From: Candidatus Faecousia faecipullorum
GTDB lineage: Bacteria; Bacillota; Clostridia; Oscillospirales; Oscillospiraceae
Direction of reading: 5' to 3'
Assembly (NCBI GenBank): GCA_018710805.1
Contig: DVJG01000038.1
Coordinates: forward strand, 1 to 7,795
Length of the DNA stretch: 7,795 nt
Positions 1 to 5,885 of this stretch are shown in pieces. The notes below the pieces were generated by a model that saw only the letters and a list, made by a program, of their open reading frames with translations, did not search any database and was not told where the DNA came from. The translations under genes were made by a program, and so were the position numbers. The first letter of the stretch is position 1. Every line of letters begins with the position of its first letter.

Positions 1-59
1 GTCGTACGGGTCACACGTTCAAGAAGATGATCGAGGCCTACGAGCAGGGTATTCAGTAA
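1..59 (+). CDS. 3' end of an unidentified protein-coding gene
   Basis: An open frame with codons beginning at position 3 reads RTGHTFKKMIEAYEQGIQ and ends in TAA at 57-59. The stop is followed after 12 bases by a strong hairpin terminator, which is the spacing expected at a real gene end. That context, rather than the peptide itself, is the main reason to call it. The tail is too short for me to assign a family. It looks like an amphipathic, soluble C-terminal helix, with no membrane segment or cysteine motif. The gene converges on the minus-strand VanW-family gene whose stop lies at 108-110. Confidence 0.6.
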   Translation, partial: RTGHTFKKMIEAYEQGIQ

Positions 60-68
60 CGGATATCC

Positions 69-107
69 AAAAAAGCGGGCAGCCCTTTCGGGCTGTCCGC
101 TTTCTCT
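69..107. terminator. Bidirectional intrinsic terminator
   Basis: A 14-bp stem (72-85 with 90-103, one G-U wobble) closes a TTTC tetraloop. In the minus direction it is followed by a run of six T (plus-strand A6 at 69-74), a classic terminator for the VanW-family gene. In the plus direction it is followed by a T-rich stretch (TTTCTCTTT) and would end the gene that stops at 59. The two genes therefore share one hairpin. Confidence 0.9.
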
Positions 108-1580
108 TTATCCCAGTTCTTTTATGTAGGAAGACCGGGCTTCCAGGTCTCTGCTGATCTGCTCGTCGGTTTCCTTATCGTACTTGCATTTATAGCTGGT
201 GGCGTAGACGTATTCAGCGTCGTCCCACTGGTTGGTCTCCATTTTTACGTAGTAGTCCTTCTCGTCGGTACCGAGAATTTTCATTTTTACATAGCCATCC
301 TCCATTTTTGCTTCAATCTGAATGGGGAAATGGCTGGAATTTCTGAACTTAAAATCCGTGTTGGTGGCCCAGTTCACCGTGGCATCCAGTCCCAAGGGAA
401 GGTAGGTCACAATGGCACCGTGGCAGCGGCGGTCCGTGATTTCCAAATCTGCCAGCAAGGCACAGTTGTAGAGGGTGGAGCTGGTCTGGCATGCGCCGCC
501 GCCGTAGTCCTTGGCGATGTGGTCTCCGGAGAACACCGTGGCGGGTTTATACCCCCGCTCGGGGCTCCTCTCTCCCACCACGTCATTGAAGGAGAATTCC
601 TCTCCGGGCTGTATCACGTGGCCATTGAGTTCCTCGCAGATCAGCCGCAGGTTTGTGTTGCGGTTTTCGTCATCGTTGTGCTTGGTTTCACAGACGCCAA
701 GCTCGTCCCGGAAGTAGACCCCGTCTTTCAAAATTTCCGGCTCCACGTAGTGCATGGGCAATGTCACAGTCTCGCCGTACTGGGCCTCGGCAATTTGCTT
801 TTCCGCCTCCGCCATGTCAATGCTGCAGCCGTAGGCTCCGGGAATGGGCTCGTAGGTCTGCATATCCAGAGAAGCATCCTGAGGCTCCGGGCAGGCTTCG
901 GCGCAGATTTCTTCCAGATTTGGCTTCTGGGGTTCCTCCGATGCAGGAACCTCCAAGGTCACCGTCAGGTCTCCGCCGCCCAGGGCCATATGCAAAGCCC
1001 CGGCCACCTTATCCATGGCTCCCGCCACGTCCAGATGCCGCTCCGGGGTGCCCAGGGTCACGGCCAGCTCCGGACAGGGAACATCCGGGTCAAAGCTCCC
1101 CTCTTCCAGTTCCGGCATTTCGCCGCAGGTCCAGGTGGGCTGGGTCAGAACGCTGTCATGCTCTTGGCTCCAGGCGGTCAAGGCCTGATAAACAGGGTCT
1201 GCGTTATATTGCAGGTACGCCTCCAGGCTCAGGGAGGAACCTGTCTCTGCCTTTGCTGCGTCCCGGCGCATGGCTCTCCGGTCCAGGTCCAGAGAAAGGT
1301 TCTCTAGGGGAATGGTAACTTTCTCATCCGGCAGTGCCAGGGTAAGCTCCTTGGTCAGAAGCGTCTTTTGTGCATTCTGGATTGCCAGCCTGGCGTCCCG
1401 GCCGGACAGATCTCCCAGAGGCAGGCCGCCAATGCTGACCTCGGCAGGAATTTTCACGATGAAGGTCTCGTACACCACCGGAGCCGCCAGGCAGATAAGC
1501 GCCACCGCCGCCAGAACCACCAGCCAGACGAGCACCCGGCCCTTCTTTTCAGACTTCTCCGCTACAGAACGATTTCCCAT
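108..1580 (-). CDS. VanW-family membrane-anchored cell-wall protein
   Basis: The product is 490 residues. A basic N-terminus (residues 1-14, KSEKKGR) precedes one hydrophobic segment (about 15-39), so it is probably a signal anchor with the bulk of the protein outside the membrane. Residues about 45-280 resemble the two YoaR-like putative peptidoglycan-binding domains that commonly precede VanW. Residues about 285-435 are the VanW domain, with the hallmark GGGACQTSSTLYN (360-372), then ADLEITDRRCH (377-387), GLDATVNW (397-404) and FRNSSHFPIQI (412-422). No G5 domain follows; the last 50 residues are charged and unassigned. VanW was named for an accessory gene of some vancomycin-resistance clusters, but its biochemical role is unknown and most chromosomal homologues have no link to resistance. 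Nothing else from a van cluster is present here. About eleven cysteines lie in the predicted extracellular part. The frame is open 22 codons further upstream, but ATG at 1578-1580 is chosen because of its strong ribosome binding site. The family call is firm and the function is not. Confidence 0.93.
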   Translation of the reverse strand: MGNRSVAEKSEKKGRVLVWLVVLAAVALICLAAPVVYETFIVKIPAEVSIGGLPLGDLSGRDARLAIQNAQKTLLTKELTLALPDEKVTIPLENLSLDLDRRAMRRDAAKAETGSSLSLEAYLQYNADPVYQALTAWSQEHDSVLTQPTWTCGEMPELEEGSFDPDVPCPELAVTLGTPERHLDVAGAMDKVAGALHMALGGGDLTVTLEVPASEEPQKPNLEEICAEACPEPQDASLDMQTYEPIPGAYGCSIDMAEAEKQIAEAQYGETVTLPMHYVEPEILKDGVYFRDELGVCETKHNDDENRNTNLRLICEELNGHVIQPGEEFSFNDVVGERSPERGYKPATVFSGDHIAKDYGGGACQTSSTLYNCALLADLEITDRRCHGAIVTYLPLGLDATVNWATNTDFKFRNSSHFPIQIEAKMEDGYVKMKILGTDEKDYYVKMETNQWDDAEYVYATSYKCKYDKETDEQISRDLEARSSYIKELG

Positions 1581-1587
1581 AGGGGCA

Positions 1588-1594
1588 TCCTCCC
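1588..1594 (-). promoter_or_regulatory. Ribosome binding site fixing the VanW-family start
   Basis: On the minus strand GGGAGGA lies seven bases before ATG at 1580. The alternative upstream ATG (at 1646) would put the whole promoter inside the coding region and add a hydrophobic, aromatic-rich N-terminus, so it is rejected. Confidence 0.85.
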
Positions 1595-1613
1595 ATTTCC
1601 ATTTGTAATATAG

Positions 1614-1642
1614 ATTATACCATGTAACCCACAAAATGGGAA
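1614..1642 (-). promoter_or_regulatory. Promoter of the VanW-family gene, extended -10
   Basis: A perfect TATAAT (1614-1619, minus strand) is preceded by TGG, giving an extended -10 element. The -35 at 17-bp spacing is poor (TTCCCA, 1637-1642), so the extended -10 probably carries recognition. The untranslated leader would be about 27 bases. It lies back-to-back with the lipoprotein promoter. Confidence 0.7.
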
Positions 1643-1662
1643 GCAATTTCTCCGTGTCTTAG

Positions 1663-1688
1663 GAAATTCTTAAATTTCGGTGAATTTC
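1663..1688. repeat. Imperfect AT-rich inverted repeat between divergent promoters
   Basis: GAAATTC (1663-1669) and GAATTTC (1682-1688) form 7-bp inverted arms separated by 12 bases, with another AAATTT in the centre. The repeat abuts the -35 of the lipoprotein promoter and lies about 20 bp upstream of the weak -35 of the VanW-family promoter. It could be a shared operator, but short AT-rich palindromes arise easily by chance and no regulator is recognised. Confidence 0.3.
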
Positions 1689-1717
1689 TTGATTTTCCGG
1701 GGGTTTTGTGGTATGGT
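1689..1717 (+). promoter_or_regulatory. Promoter of the LRR lipoprotein gene, extended -10
   Basis: TTGATT (1689-1694) and TATGGT (1712-1717) are 17 bp apart, and TGG directly precedes the -10, making an extended -10. Transcription would start near 1724, leaving a leader of about 28 bases that includes the ribosome binding site GGAGG at 1737-1741. Confidence 0.6.
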
Positions 1718-1751
1718 ATGAGAAAATGCGCGTTTTGGAGGCAGTTTCTGC

Positions 1752-3296
1752 ATGAAAGCAAAATCAAAATTTCTTCCCTGCCTGCTTTTGGCAGCGACGC
1801 TGACCCTTTCGGGCTGCGGCAATGCGGCGGCCCAGCCTCAGGAGGAAGTCATTACCCTTCCCACCGTTCAGGCAACGGACCCGGTGGAGGACCCGGCGTT
1901 CGCCGTGGAGGACCTGACCATCGTGCTGGAAGCCGGAGAATTCTATACCCTTGAGGCATACAAAAACCTGAAGAATCTGGACCTCACCGGCAGCACCTGC
2001 TACGACATGATTCTCCATTACATCGAAAATCACCCCCAGGTGAACGTGAAATACGCCGTGGACCTGGGCGGCACCACGGTGGACAGTCACACCACTTCCC
2101 TTTCCCTGGAGGATGGCAGCTTTACCTACGAAGCGCTCCTGCAGAATCTTCAGTACCTGCCGGAGCTGACAGAAATTTCCTTCCCCGGCATCCGGCTGAG
2201 CGGCGAGCAGATCGGCGCGCTCCGGGAAGCTTACCCCGAGATTGAAATGGACTACACCGTTTCCCTGCTGGGCAGCACCTATCCCTCGGACACCACGGAG
2301 CTGGACCTCAGCGCCCTGGGCCCCGAAGGCGTCAGCGAGGCTGCGGCTTCTTTGGGAATGCTGCAGTCCCTTCAGAACGTCCAGCTGGGAAGCAGCCTTT
2401 CCATGGAGGACGTGGCAGTTCTCCAGGATGCAAACCCCAACGCCATTTTCCATTACAGCTTCACTCTCTATGATAAGACCATCAGCACCGCCGATGAGGA
2501 AGTGATCTTCCAGGGGCTGAACATCGGAAACGACGGCGTCGCCCAGCTTCGCCCGGCCCTGAACATCCTCAGAAACTGCAAACGCTTTGTACTGGACAAC
2601 TGCAAAATCGACAATCAGACCCTGGCAGACCTGCGGGAAGAGTACCGCGGCCGGGTGCCCATTGTCTGGCGGGTGTATTTCGGTGTGGATGGCCGATATA
2701 ACACCCTCACCGACGCAGAGATGATCCGGGCGGTGTACAACGTGACCGACGACACCTGCGGACCCCTCAAATACTGCGAAGGGGCCAAATACATCGACAT
2801 GGGCCATAACGACTATCTGACAGATCTGACCTTTGTGGCGGGAATGCCCAATTTGGAGGTCTTCATCGGCTCCGGCTGCGCCGTCAAAGAGCTGACGGGC
2901 TTTGAAAACTGCAAAAAGCTTGTGTGGCTGGAGCTGGCCAACTGCCTGAAACTCACGAACATCGACGCCCTGGCCGGCTGTGAGAGCCTGACCTACCTGA
3001 ATCTCAGCAACACGAAAGTCACGAGCTATGTTCCCCTGGACGGTCTGCCGCTTGAGCGTTTCAAATGCTCCAACCCGAAAGCCTCCGCCCAGGAGCGGAA
3101 GACCTTTGAGACCATTCACGACGGATGCCTGACTGTGTGGAACGGCAACGTGTACGGCTACGGCTGGCGCTACGACAACCAGGACCTGAAAGCCGACCAC
3201 TTTAACCCCTACTACCGGGACGTCATCCGCAAGGTCTTTGATTTGGACCGCCTGGAAGCCATTGATAAAAGCATTCGGGAGAACAGTAATAAATAA
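1752..3296 (+). CDS. Leucine-rich-repeat lipoprotein
   Basis: The product is 514 residues. A lipoprotein signal peptide (basic start, hydrophobic core about 8-18, lipobox LSGC with Cys22) predicts a protein tethered to the outer face of the membrane. GGAGG ten bases upstream supports the ATG at 1752. Residues about 350-440 are recognisable leucine-rich repeats (LTDLTFVAGMPNLEVF, LTGFENCKKLVWLEL, LTNIDALAGCESLTYLNLS), with Cys376, 387, 398 and 410 spaced 11, 11 and 12 apart along the solenoid. Before this, residues 72-343 show four divergent copies of a 66-69-residue unit starting at about 72, 138, 206 and 275. Each has an LRR-like strand, a helix, and in the first three a Y-V/F-hydrophobic strand pair (Tyr101, Tyr168, Tyr235). 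Residues 455-514 are aromatic and charged (WNGNVYGYGWRYDNQ) and end without an anchor. LRR lipoproteins usually bind proteins or glycans, but no ligand can be named. The gene diverges from the VanW-family gene, which suggests a cell-envelope role. Confidence 0.88.
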   Translation: MKAKSKFLPCLLLAATLTLSGCGNAAAQPQEEVITLPTVQATDPVEDPAFAVEDLTIVLEAGEFYTLEAYKNLKNLDLTGSTCYDMILHYIENHPQVNVKYAVDLGGTTVDSHTTSLSLEDGSFTYEALLQNLQYLPELTEISFPGIRLSGEQIGALREAYPEIEMDYTVSLLGSTYPSDTTELDLSALGPEGVSEAAASLGMLQSLQNVQLGSSLSMEDVAVLQDANPNAIFHYSFTLYDKTISTADEEVIFQGLNIGNDGVAQLRPALNILRNCKRFVLDNCKIDNQTLADLREEYRGRVPIVWRVYFGVDGRYNTLTDAEMIRAVYNVTDDTCGPLKYCEGAKYIDMGHNDYLTDLTFVAGMPNLEVFIGSGCAVKELTGFENCKKLVWLELANCLKLTNIDALAGCESLTYLNLSNTKVTSYVPLDGLPLERFKCSNPKASAQERKTFETIHDGCLTVWNGNVYGYGWRYDNQDLKADHFNPYYRDVIRKVFDLDRLEAIDKSIRENSNK

Positions 3297-3303
3297 AAAA
3301 TAT

Positions 3304-3327
3304 AAGGGAGGGGGTTGCCCCTCCCTT
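3304..3327. terminator. Hairpin terminator between convergent genes
   Basis: A perfect 10-bp stem (3304-3313 with 3318-3327) closes a GTTG loop just after the lipoprotein stop codon. In the plus direction the downstream tract is weak (CATTCTT). In the minus direction a U-rich stretch (TATATTTTTTATTT) follows, so it is also a good final terminator for nrdD transcripts. Confidence 0.8.
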
Positions 3328-3344
3328 CATTCTTATGAGCCTGA

Positions 3345-3377
3345 AACCCCCAGCGGCCTTTTGGGCCGCTGAGGGTT
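3345..3377. terminator. Second hairpin, adjacent to the nrdD stop
   Basis: A 14-position stem (3345-3358 with 3364-3377, a single C/A mismatch) closes a five-base loop and begins 10 bases after the nrdD stop codon. Its minus-side T tract is short (GGGTTTCAGG), so it may be a first, weaker terminator backed up by the hairpin at 3304-3327. Confidence 0.7.
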
Positions 3378-3387
3378 CTTGAATTTC

Positions 3388-5589
3388 TTACAGGTGCAGT
3401 ACCCGGTCCTTGATTTCCTGGGTTCTTCCCTGATTCCAGAATTGGGTGCCGATGTAGCCGCAGGTACGGCGGGCAACGTTCATCTTATTCTGGTCGTGGT
3501 TGCCGCACTGGGGGCACTCCCAGATGAGCTTTCCGTCCTCGTCCTCTTTGATCTCGATTTCTCCGTCGAAGCCGCAGACCTGGCAGTAGTCGCTCTTGGT
3601 GTTCAGCTCGGCGTAGATGATGTTGTCATAGATGAACCGCATGACCTCCATGACCGCGTCAATGTTCTGCTGCATATTGGGCACTTCCACATAGCTGATG
3701 GCGCCGCCGGGGGACAGGTGCTGGAACTGGGCCTCAAAGCCCAGCTTGGTGAAGGCGTCGATTTCCTCGCTGACGTGGACGTGGTAGGAGTTTGTGATGT
3801 AGTTCTTGTCCGTGATGCCGGGGATGATGCCAAAGCGGTTTTGCAGGCACTTGGCAAACTTGTAGGTGGTGCTCTCCAGAGGGGTGCCGTAGAGGGAGAA
3901 GTCGATATTGCTCTCTTCCTTCCACTTCTTGCACCCGGCATTCAGCGCATTCATAATCTCCAGAGCGAAGGGGGTGGCTTCGGGGTCCGTGTGGGACTTG
4001 CCCGTCATGTACTTGACGCACTCGTAGAGACCTGCGTAGCCCAGGGAAATGGTAGAGTAACCATTGTAGAGGAGCTTGTCAATGGGCTCGCCCTTGGGGA
4101 GCCGGGCCAATGCGCCGTACTGCCACAGAATGGGGGCCGCATCGGACAGGGTACCCTTGAGCCGCTCATGGCGGCACAGCAGGGCCTTGTGGCACAGCTC
4201 CATACGCTCGTCAAAAATCTCCCAGAACTTCGTCACATCCCGGCCGGAGGACAGGGCAATGTCGGGAAGGTTCAAAGTCACCACGCCCTGGTTGAAACGG
4301 CCGTAGTACTTGTGCTTGCCGGGCTCATAGTTTCCGGCGTTGGCAATGTTGCCAATGCCCGCGTCGGTGAATCGGTCCGGGGTCAGGAAGGAGCGGCAGC
4401 CCATGCAGACGTAGACGTCGCCCTTGAGCTCCAGCATTTTCTTCTCGCTGATGTAGTCGGGAACCATGCGCTTGGCGGTACACTGGGCAGCCAGACGGGT
4501 CAGGTAGTAATAGGGGGTACCCTCCTGGATGTTGTCCTCTTCCAGCACATAGATGAGCTTGGGGAAGGCGGGAGTAATCCAGACGCCGCTTTCGTTCTTC
4601 ACGCCCTCGTAGCGCTGGCGCAGGGTCTCCTCAATAATCATGGCCAGGTCCTTTTTCTCCTGCTCACTTCTCGCCTCGTTCAGGTACATGAACACAGTGA
4701 TGAAGGGGGCCTGTCCGTTGGTGGTCATGAGGGTCACCACCTGGTACTGGATGGTCTGAACACCCCGGCGGACTTCCTCACGGAGCCGATCTTCCACCAC
4801 CTTGGAAATGGCCTCTTCCCCGGGATTCACGCCGAAGGCTTCCATTTCCTTTTCTACGCTCTTGCGGATTTTCTCCCGGCTGATCTGGACGAAGGGAGCC
4901 AGGTGGGTCAGGGAAATGGACTGGCCGCCGTACTGGTTGGAGGCCACCTGGGCGATAATCTGGGTGGCGATGTTGCAGGCGGTAGAGAAGGAATGGGGTT
5001 TCTCAATAAGGGTACCGGAGATCACCGTTCCGTTCTGGAGCATATCATCCAGATTCACCAGGTCGCAGTTGTGCATATGCTGGGCATAGTAGTCGGAATC
5101 GTGGAAGTGGATGATACCAGCCTCATGGGCCGCCACAATCTCCTGGGGCAGCAGCAGACGCTTCGTCAGGTCCTTGGAAATTTCGCCTGCCATATAGTCC
5201 CGCTGGACGGCGTTGATGGTGGGGTTTTTATTGGCGTTCTCCTGCTTGACCTCTTCGTTATTGCACTCAATGAGGCTCAGAATGCGGTCGTCGGTGGTGT
5301 TGGACTGGCGCAGCAGGCTGCGGGTATACCGATAGGTAATATATTCCTTGGCCACTTCAAAAGCGCCATGGGCCATAATGGCCTTTTCCACCAGGTCCTG
5401 AATCTCCTCCACAGAGGGGCTGCGGCCCATCTCCTGGCAGGCGATCTCCACGCTCTGGGAAATCCGTTCAATCTGCAGGGGGGTCATGCGGACCTTCTCC
5501 TCCACGGCGTTGTTGGCCTTGGTCACGGCCATCAGGATCTTACTAATATCAAAGGCGACTTCTGCGCCGTTTCTTTTGATAATCTTCAT
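3388..5589 (-). CDS. nrdD: Anaerobic (class III) ribonucleoside-triphosphate reductase
   Basis: The 733-residue product matches full-length NrdD, the glycyl-radical enzyme that reduces ribonucleoside triphosphates to deoxy forms for DNA synthesis without oxygen. Residues 1-94 form an ATP-cone allosteric domain (MKIIKRNGAEVAFD at the start). The catalytic barrel follows, with Cys175 in HMHNCDLVNLDDM and Cys395/Cys398 in VCMGCRSF as candidate active-site thiols. Cys669, Cys672, Cys692 and Cys695 (CQVC and CPQC) form the C-terminal zinc site. RTCGYIG (708-714) is the glycyl-radical loop, with Gly711 as the radical residue, 22 residues from the C-terminus. The start is fixed by AAAGGAGGA (5596-5604) six bases upstream of ATG. 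The gene is monocistronic: terminators lie directly downstream, and the activase gene nrdG, often adjacent in other bacteria, is not in the window. It reads from a strong promoter carrying two NrdR-like boxes, so repression by NrdR is likely. Confidence 0.98.
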   Translation of the reverse strand: MKIIKRNGAEVAFDISKILMAVTKANNAVEEKVRMTPLQIERISQSVEIACQEMGRSPSVEEIQDLVEKAIMAHGAFEVAKEYITYRYTRSLLRQSNTTDDRILSLIECNNEEVKQENANKNPTINAVQRDYMAGEISKDLTKRLLLPQEIVAAHEAGIIHFHDSDYYAQHMHNCDLVNLDDMLQNGTVISGTLIEKPHSFSTACNIATQIIAQVASNQYGGQSISLTHLAPFVQISREKIRKSVEKEMEAFGVNPGEEAISKVVEDRLREEVRRGVQTIQYQVVTLMTTNGQAPFITVFMYLNEARSEQEKKDLAMIIEETLRQRYEGVKNESGVWITPAFPKLIYVLEEDNIQEGTPYYYLTRLAAQCTAKRMVPDYISEKKMLELKGDVYVCMGCRSFLTPDRFTDAGIGNIANAGNYEPGKHKYYGRFNQGVVTLNLPDIALSSGRDVTKFWEIFDERMELCHKALLCRHERLKGTLSDAAPILWQYGALARLPKGEPIDKLLYNGYSTISLGYAGLYECVKYMTGKSHTDPEATPFALEIMNALNAGCKKWKEESNIDFSLYGTPLESTTYKFAKCLQNRFGIIPGITDKNYITNSYHVHVSEEIDAFTKLGFEAQFQHLSPGGAISYVEVPNMQQNIDAVMEVMRFIYDNIIYAELNTKSDYCQVCGFDGEIEIKEDEDGKLIWECPQCGNHDQNKMNVARRTCGYIGTQFWNQGRTQEIKDRVLHL

Positions 5590-5639
5590 CTGGGTTCCTC
5601 CTTTATCCTCACTGAGGGCTTCTGTTGCGAACAGGTCCC

Positions 5640-5667
5640 ATTATACTAGATATTGTGTTTTTGTCAA
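5640..5667 (-). promoter_or_regulatory. nrdD promoter
   Basis: On the minus strand a perfect TTGACA (5662-5667) and a perfect TATAAT (5640-5645) are 16 bp apart. Transcription should start near 5633, giving a leader of about 44 bases. A small palindrome (CTGTT-GCG-AACAG, 5622-5634) falls at the expected start. Consensus elements this strong imply high intrinsic activity needing repression, which fits the overlapping NrdR-like boxes. Confidence 0.85.
5643..5658 (-). promoter_or_regulatory. NrdR box 1 (promoter-proximal)
   Basis: The minus strand reads ACACAATATCTAGTAT. It agrees with the published NrdR-box consensus (aCaCwAtATaTwGtgt, recalled from comparative genomics) at 14 of 16 positions. 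It fills the spacer between -35 and -10 and overlaps the -10 hexamer, where a bound NrdR would block RNA polymerase. NrdR is the zinc-ribbon/ATP-cone repressor of ribonucleotide reductase genes; its gene is not in the window. Confidence 0.85.
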
Positions 5668-5674
5668 GTGTAAA

Positions 5675-5690
5675 GTACAAAATGTAGTAG
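5675..5690 (-). promoter_or_regulatory. NrdR box 2 (upstream, weaker)
   Basis: The minus strand reads CTACTACATTTTGTAC. It matches the consensus at about 10 of 16 positions and resembles the ACTACATCTAGTA form known from enterobacterial boxes. It starts exactly 32 bp from box 1, about three helical turns, which is the characteristic spacing of paired NrdR boxes. It lies just upstream of the -35. Confidence 0.7.
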
Positions 5691-5792
5691 TCGCAGTTTC
5701 TCGGCAAAAAAGTACCCATATCCCGCAAGGCAGGCTATCCCCCGCTTTGTCCAGGAATGTTCCCGATTTTCCGCTCTGGTCAAAAGAAAGGT

Positions 5793-5821
5793 TTGAAATA
5801 TGCGGCGGAATATAGTATAAT
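5793..5821 (+). promoter_or_regulatory. galM promoter
   Basis: TTGAAA (5793-5798) and a perfect TATAAT (5816-5821) are separated by the ideal 17 bp. Transcription should start near 5828, leaving a leader of roughly 58 bases. I see no clear operator or catabolite-response element around it. The stretch 5691-5792, between this promoter and the nrdD control region, holds nothing I can identify. Confidence 0.8.
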
Positions 5822-5870
5822 CACAGCACAGTGTCTTAACATAATTCCGACCGTTCCCATCGAAAAAATG

Positions 5871-5877
5871 AAAGGAG
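5871..5877 (+). promoter_or_regulatory. Ribosome binding site fixing the galM start
   Basis: AAAGGAG lies eight bases before ATG at 5886. An in-frame ATG at 5868 overlaps this site and has no ribosome binding site of its own. A further upstream ATG at 5757 would precede the promoter. The start is therefore 5886. Confidence 0.85.
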
Positions 5878-5885
5878 AAAAACCC

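Noticed and set aside
330..1307. Plus-strand open frames across the VanW-family gene
   Set aside because: They are antisense shadows without ribosome binding sites or recognisable motifs. The VanW signature is on the minus strand.
108..1580. Vancomycin-resistance locus
   Set aside because: Only the VanW-type domain is present. No ligase, dehydrogenase, dipeptidase or two-component genes of a van cluster occur in the window, and VanW domains are common in ordinary Clostridia chromosomes.
1764..3200. A 478-codon minus-strand open frame antisense to the lipoprotein gene
   Set aside because: The plus-strand frame has a lipobox signal peptide, LRRs, a promoter and a ribosome binding site. The antisense product has shadow composition and no family motifs.
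3304..3377. CRISPR-like or mobile-element repeats at the paired hairpins
   Set aside because: The two hairpins differ in sequence, are not direct repeats, and lie exactly where convergent terminators are expected.
3379..5649. A 756-codon plus-strand open frame antisense to nrdD
   Set aside because: It is a shadow of the nrdD codon pattern. NrdD on the minus strand has every expected catalytic and zinc motif, a promoter and a ribosome binding site, whereas the antisense product is a low-complexity run of V, L, G and H.
5757..5885. Longer N-terminus for galM from ATG at 5757 or 5868
   Set aside because: The 5757 start lies upstream of the promoter, and the 5868 start overlaps the ribosome binding site. 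The GalM family length fits the start at 5886.
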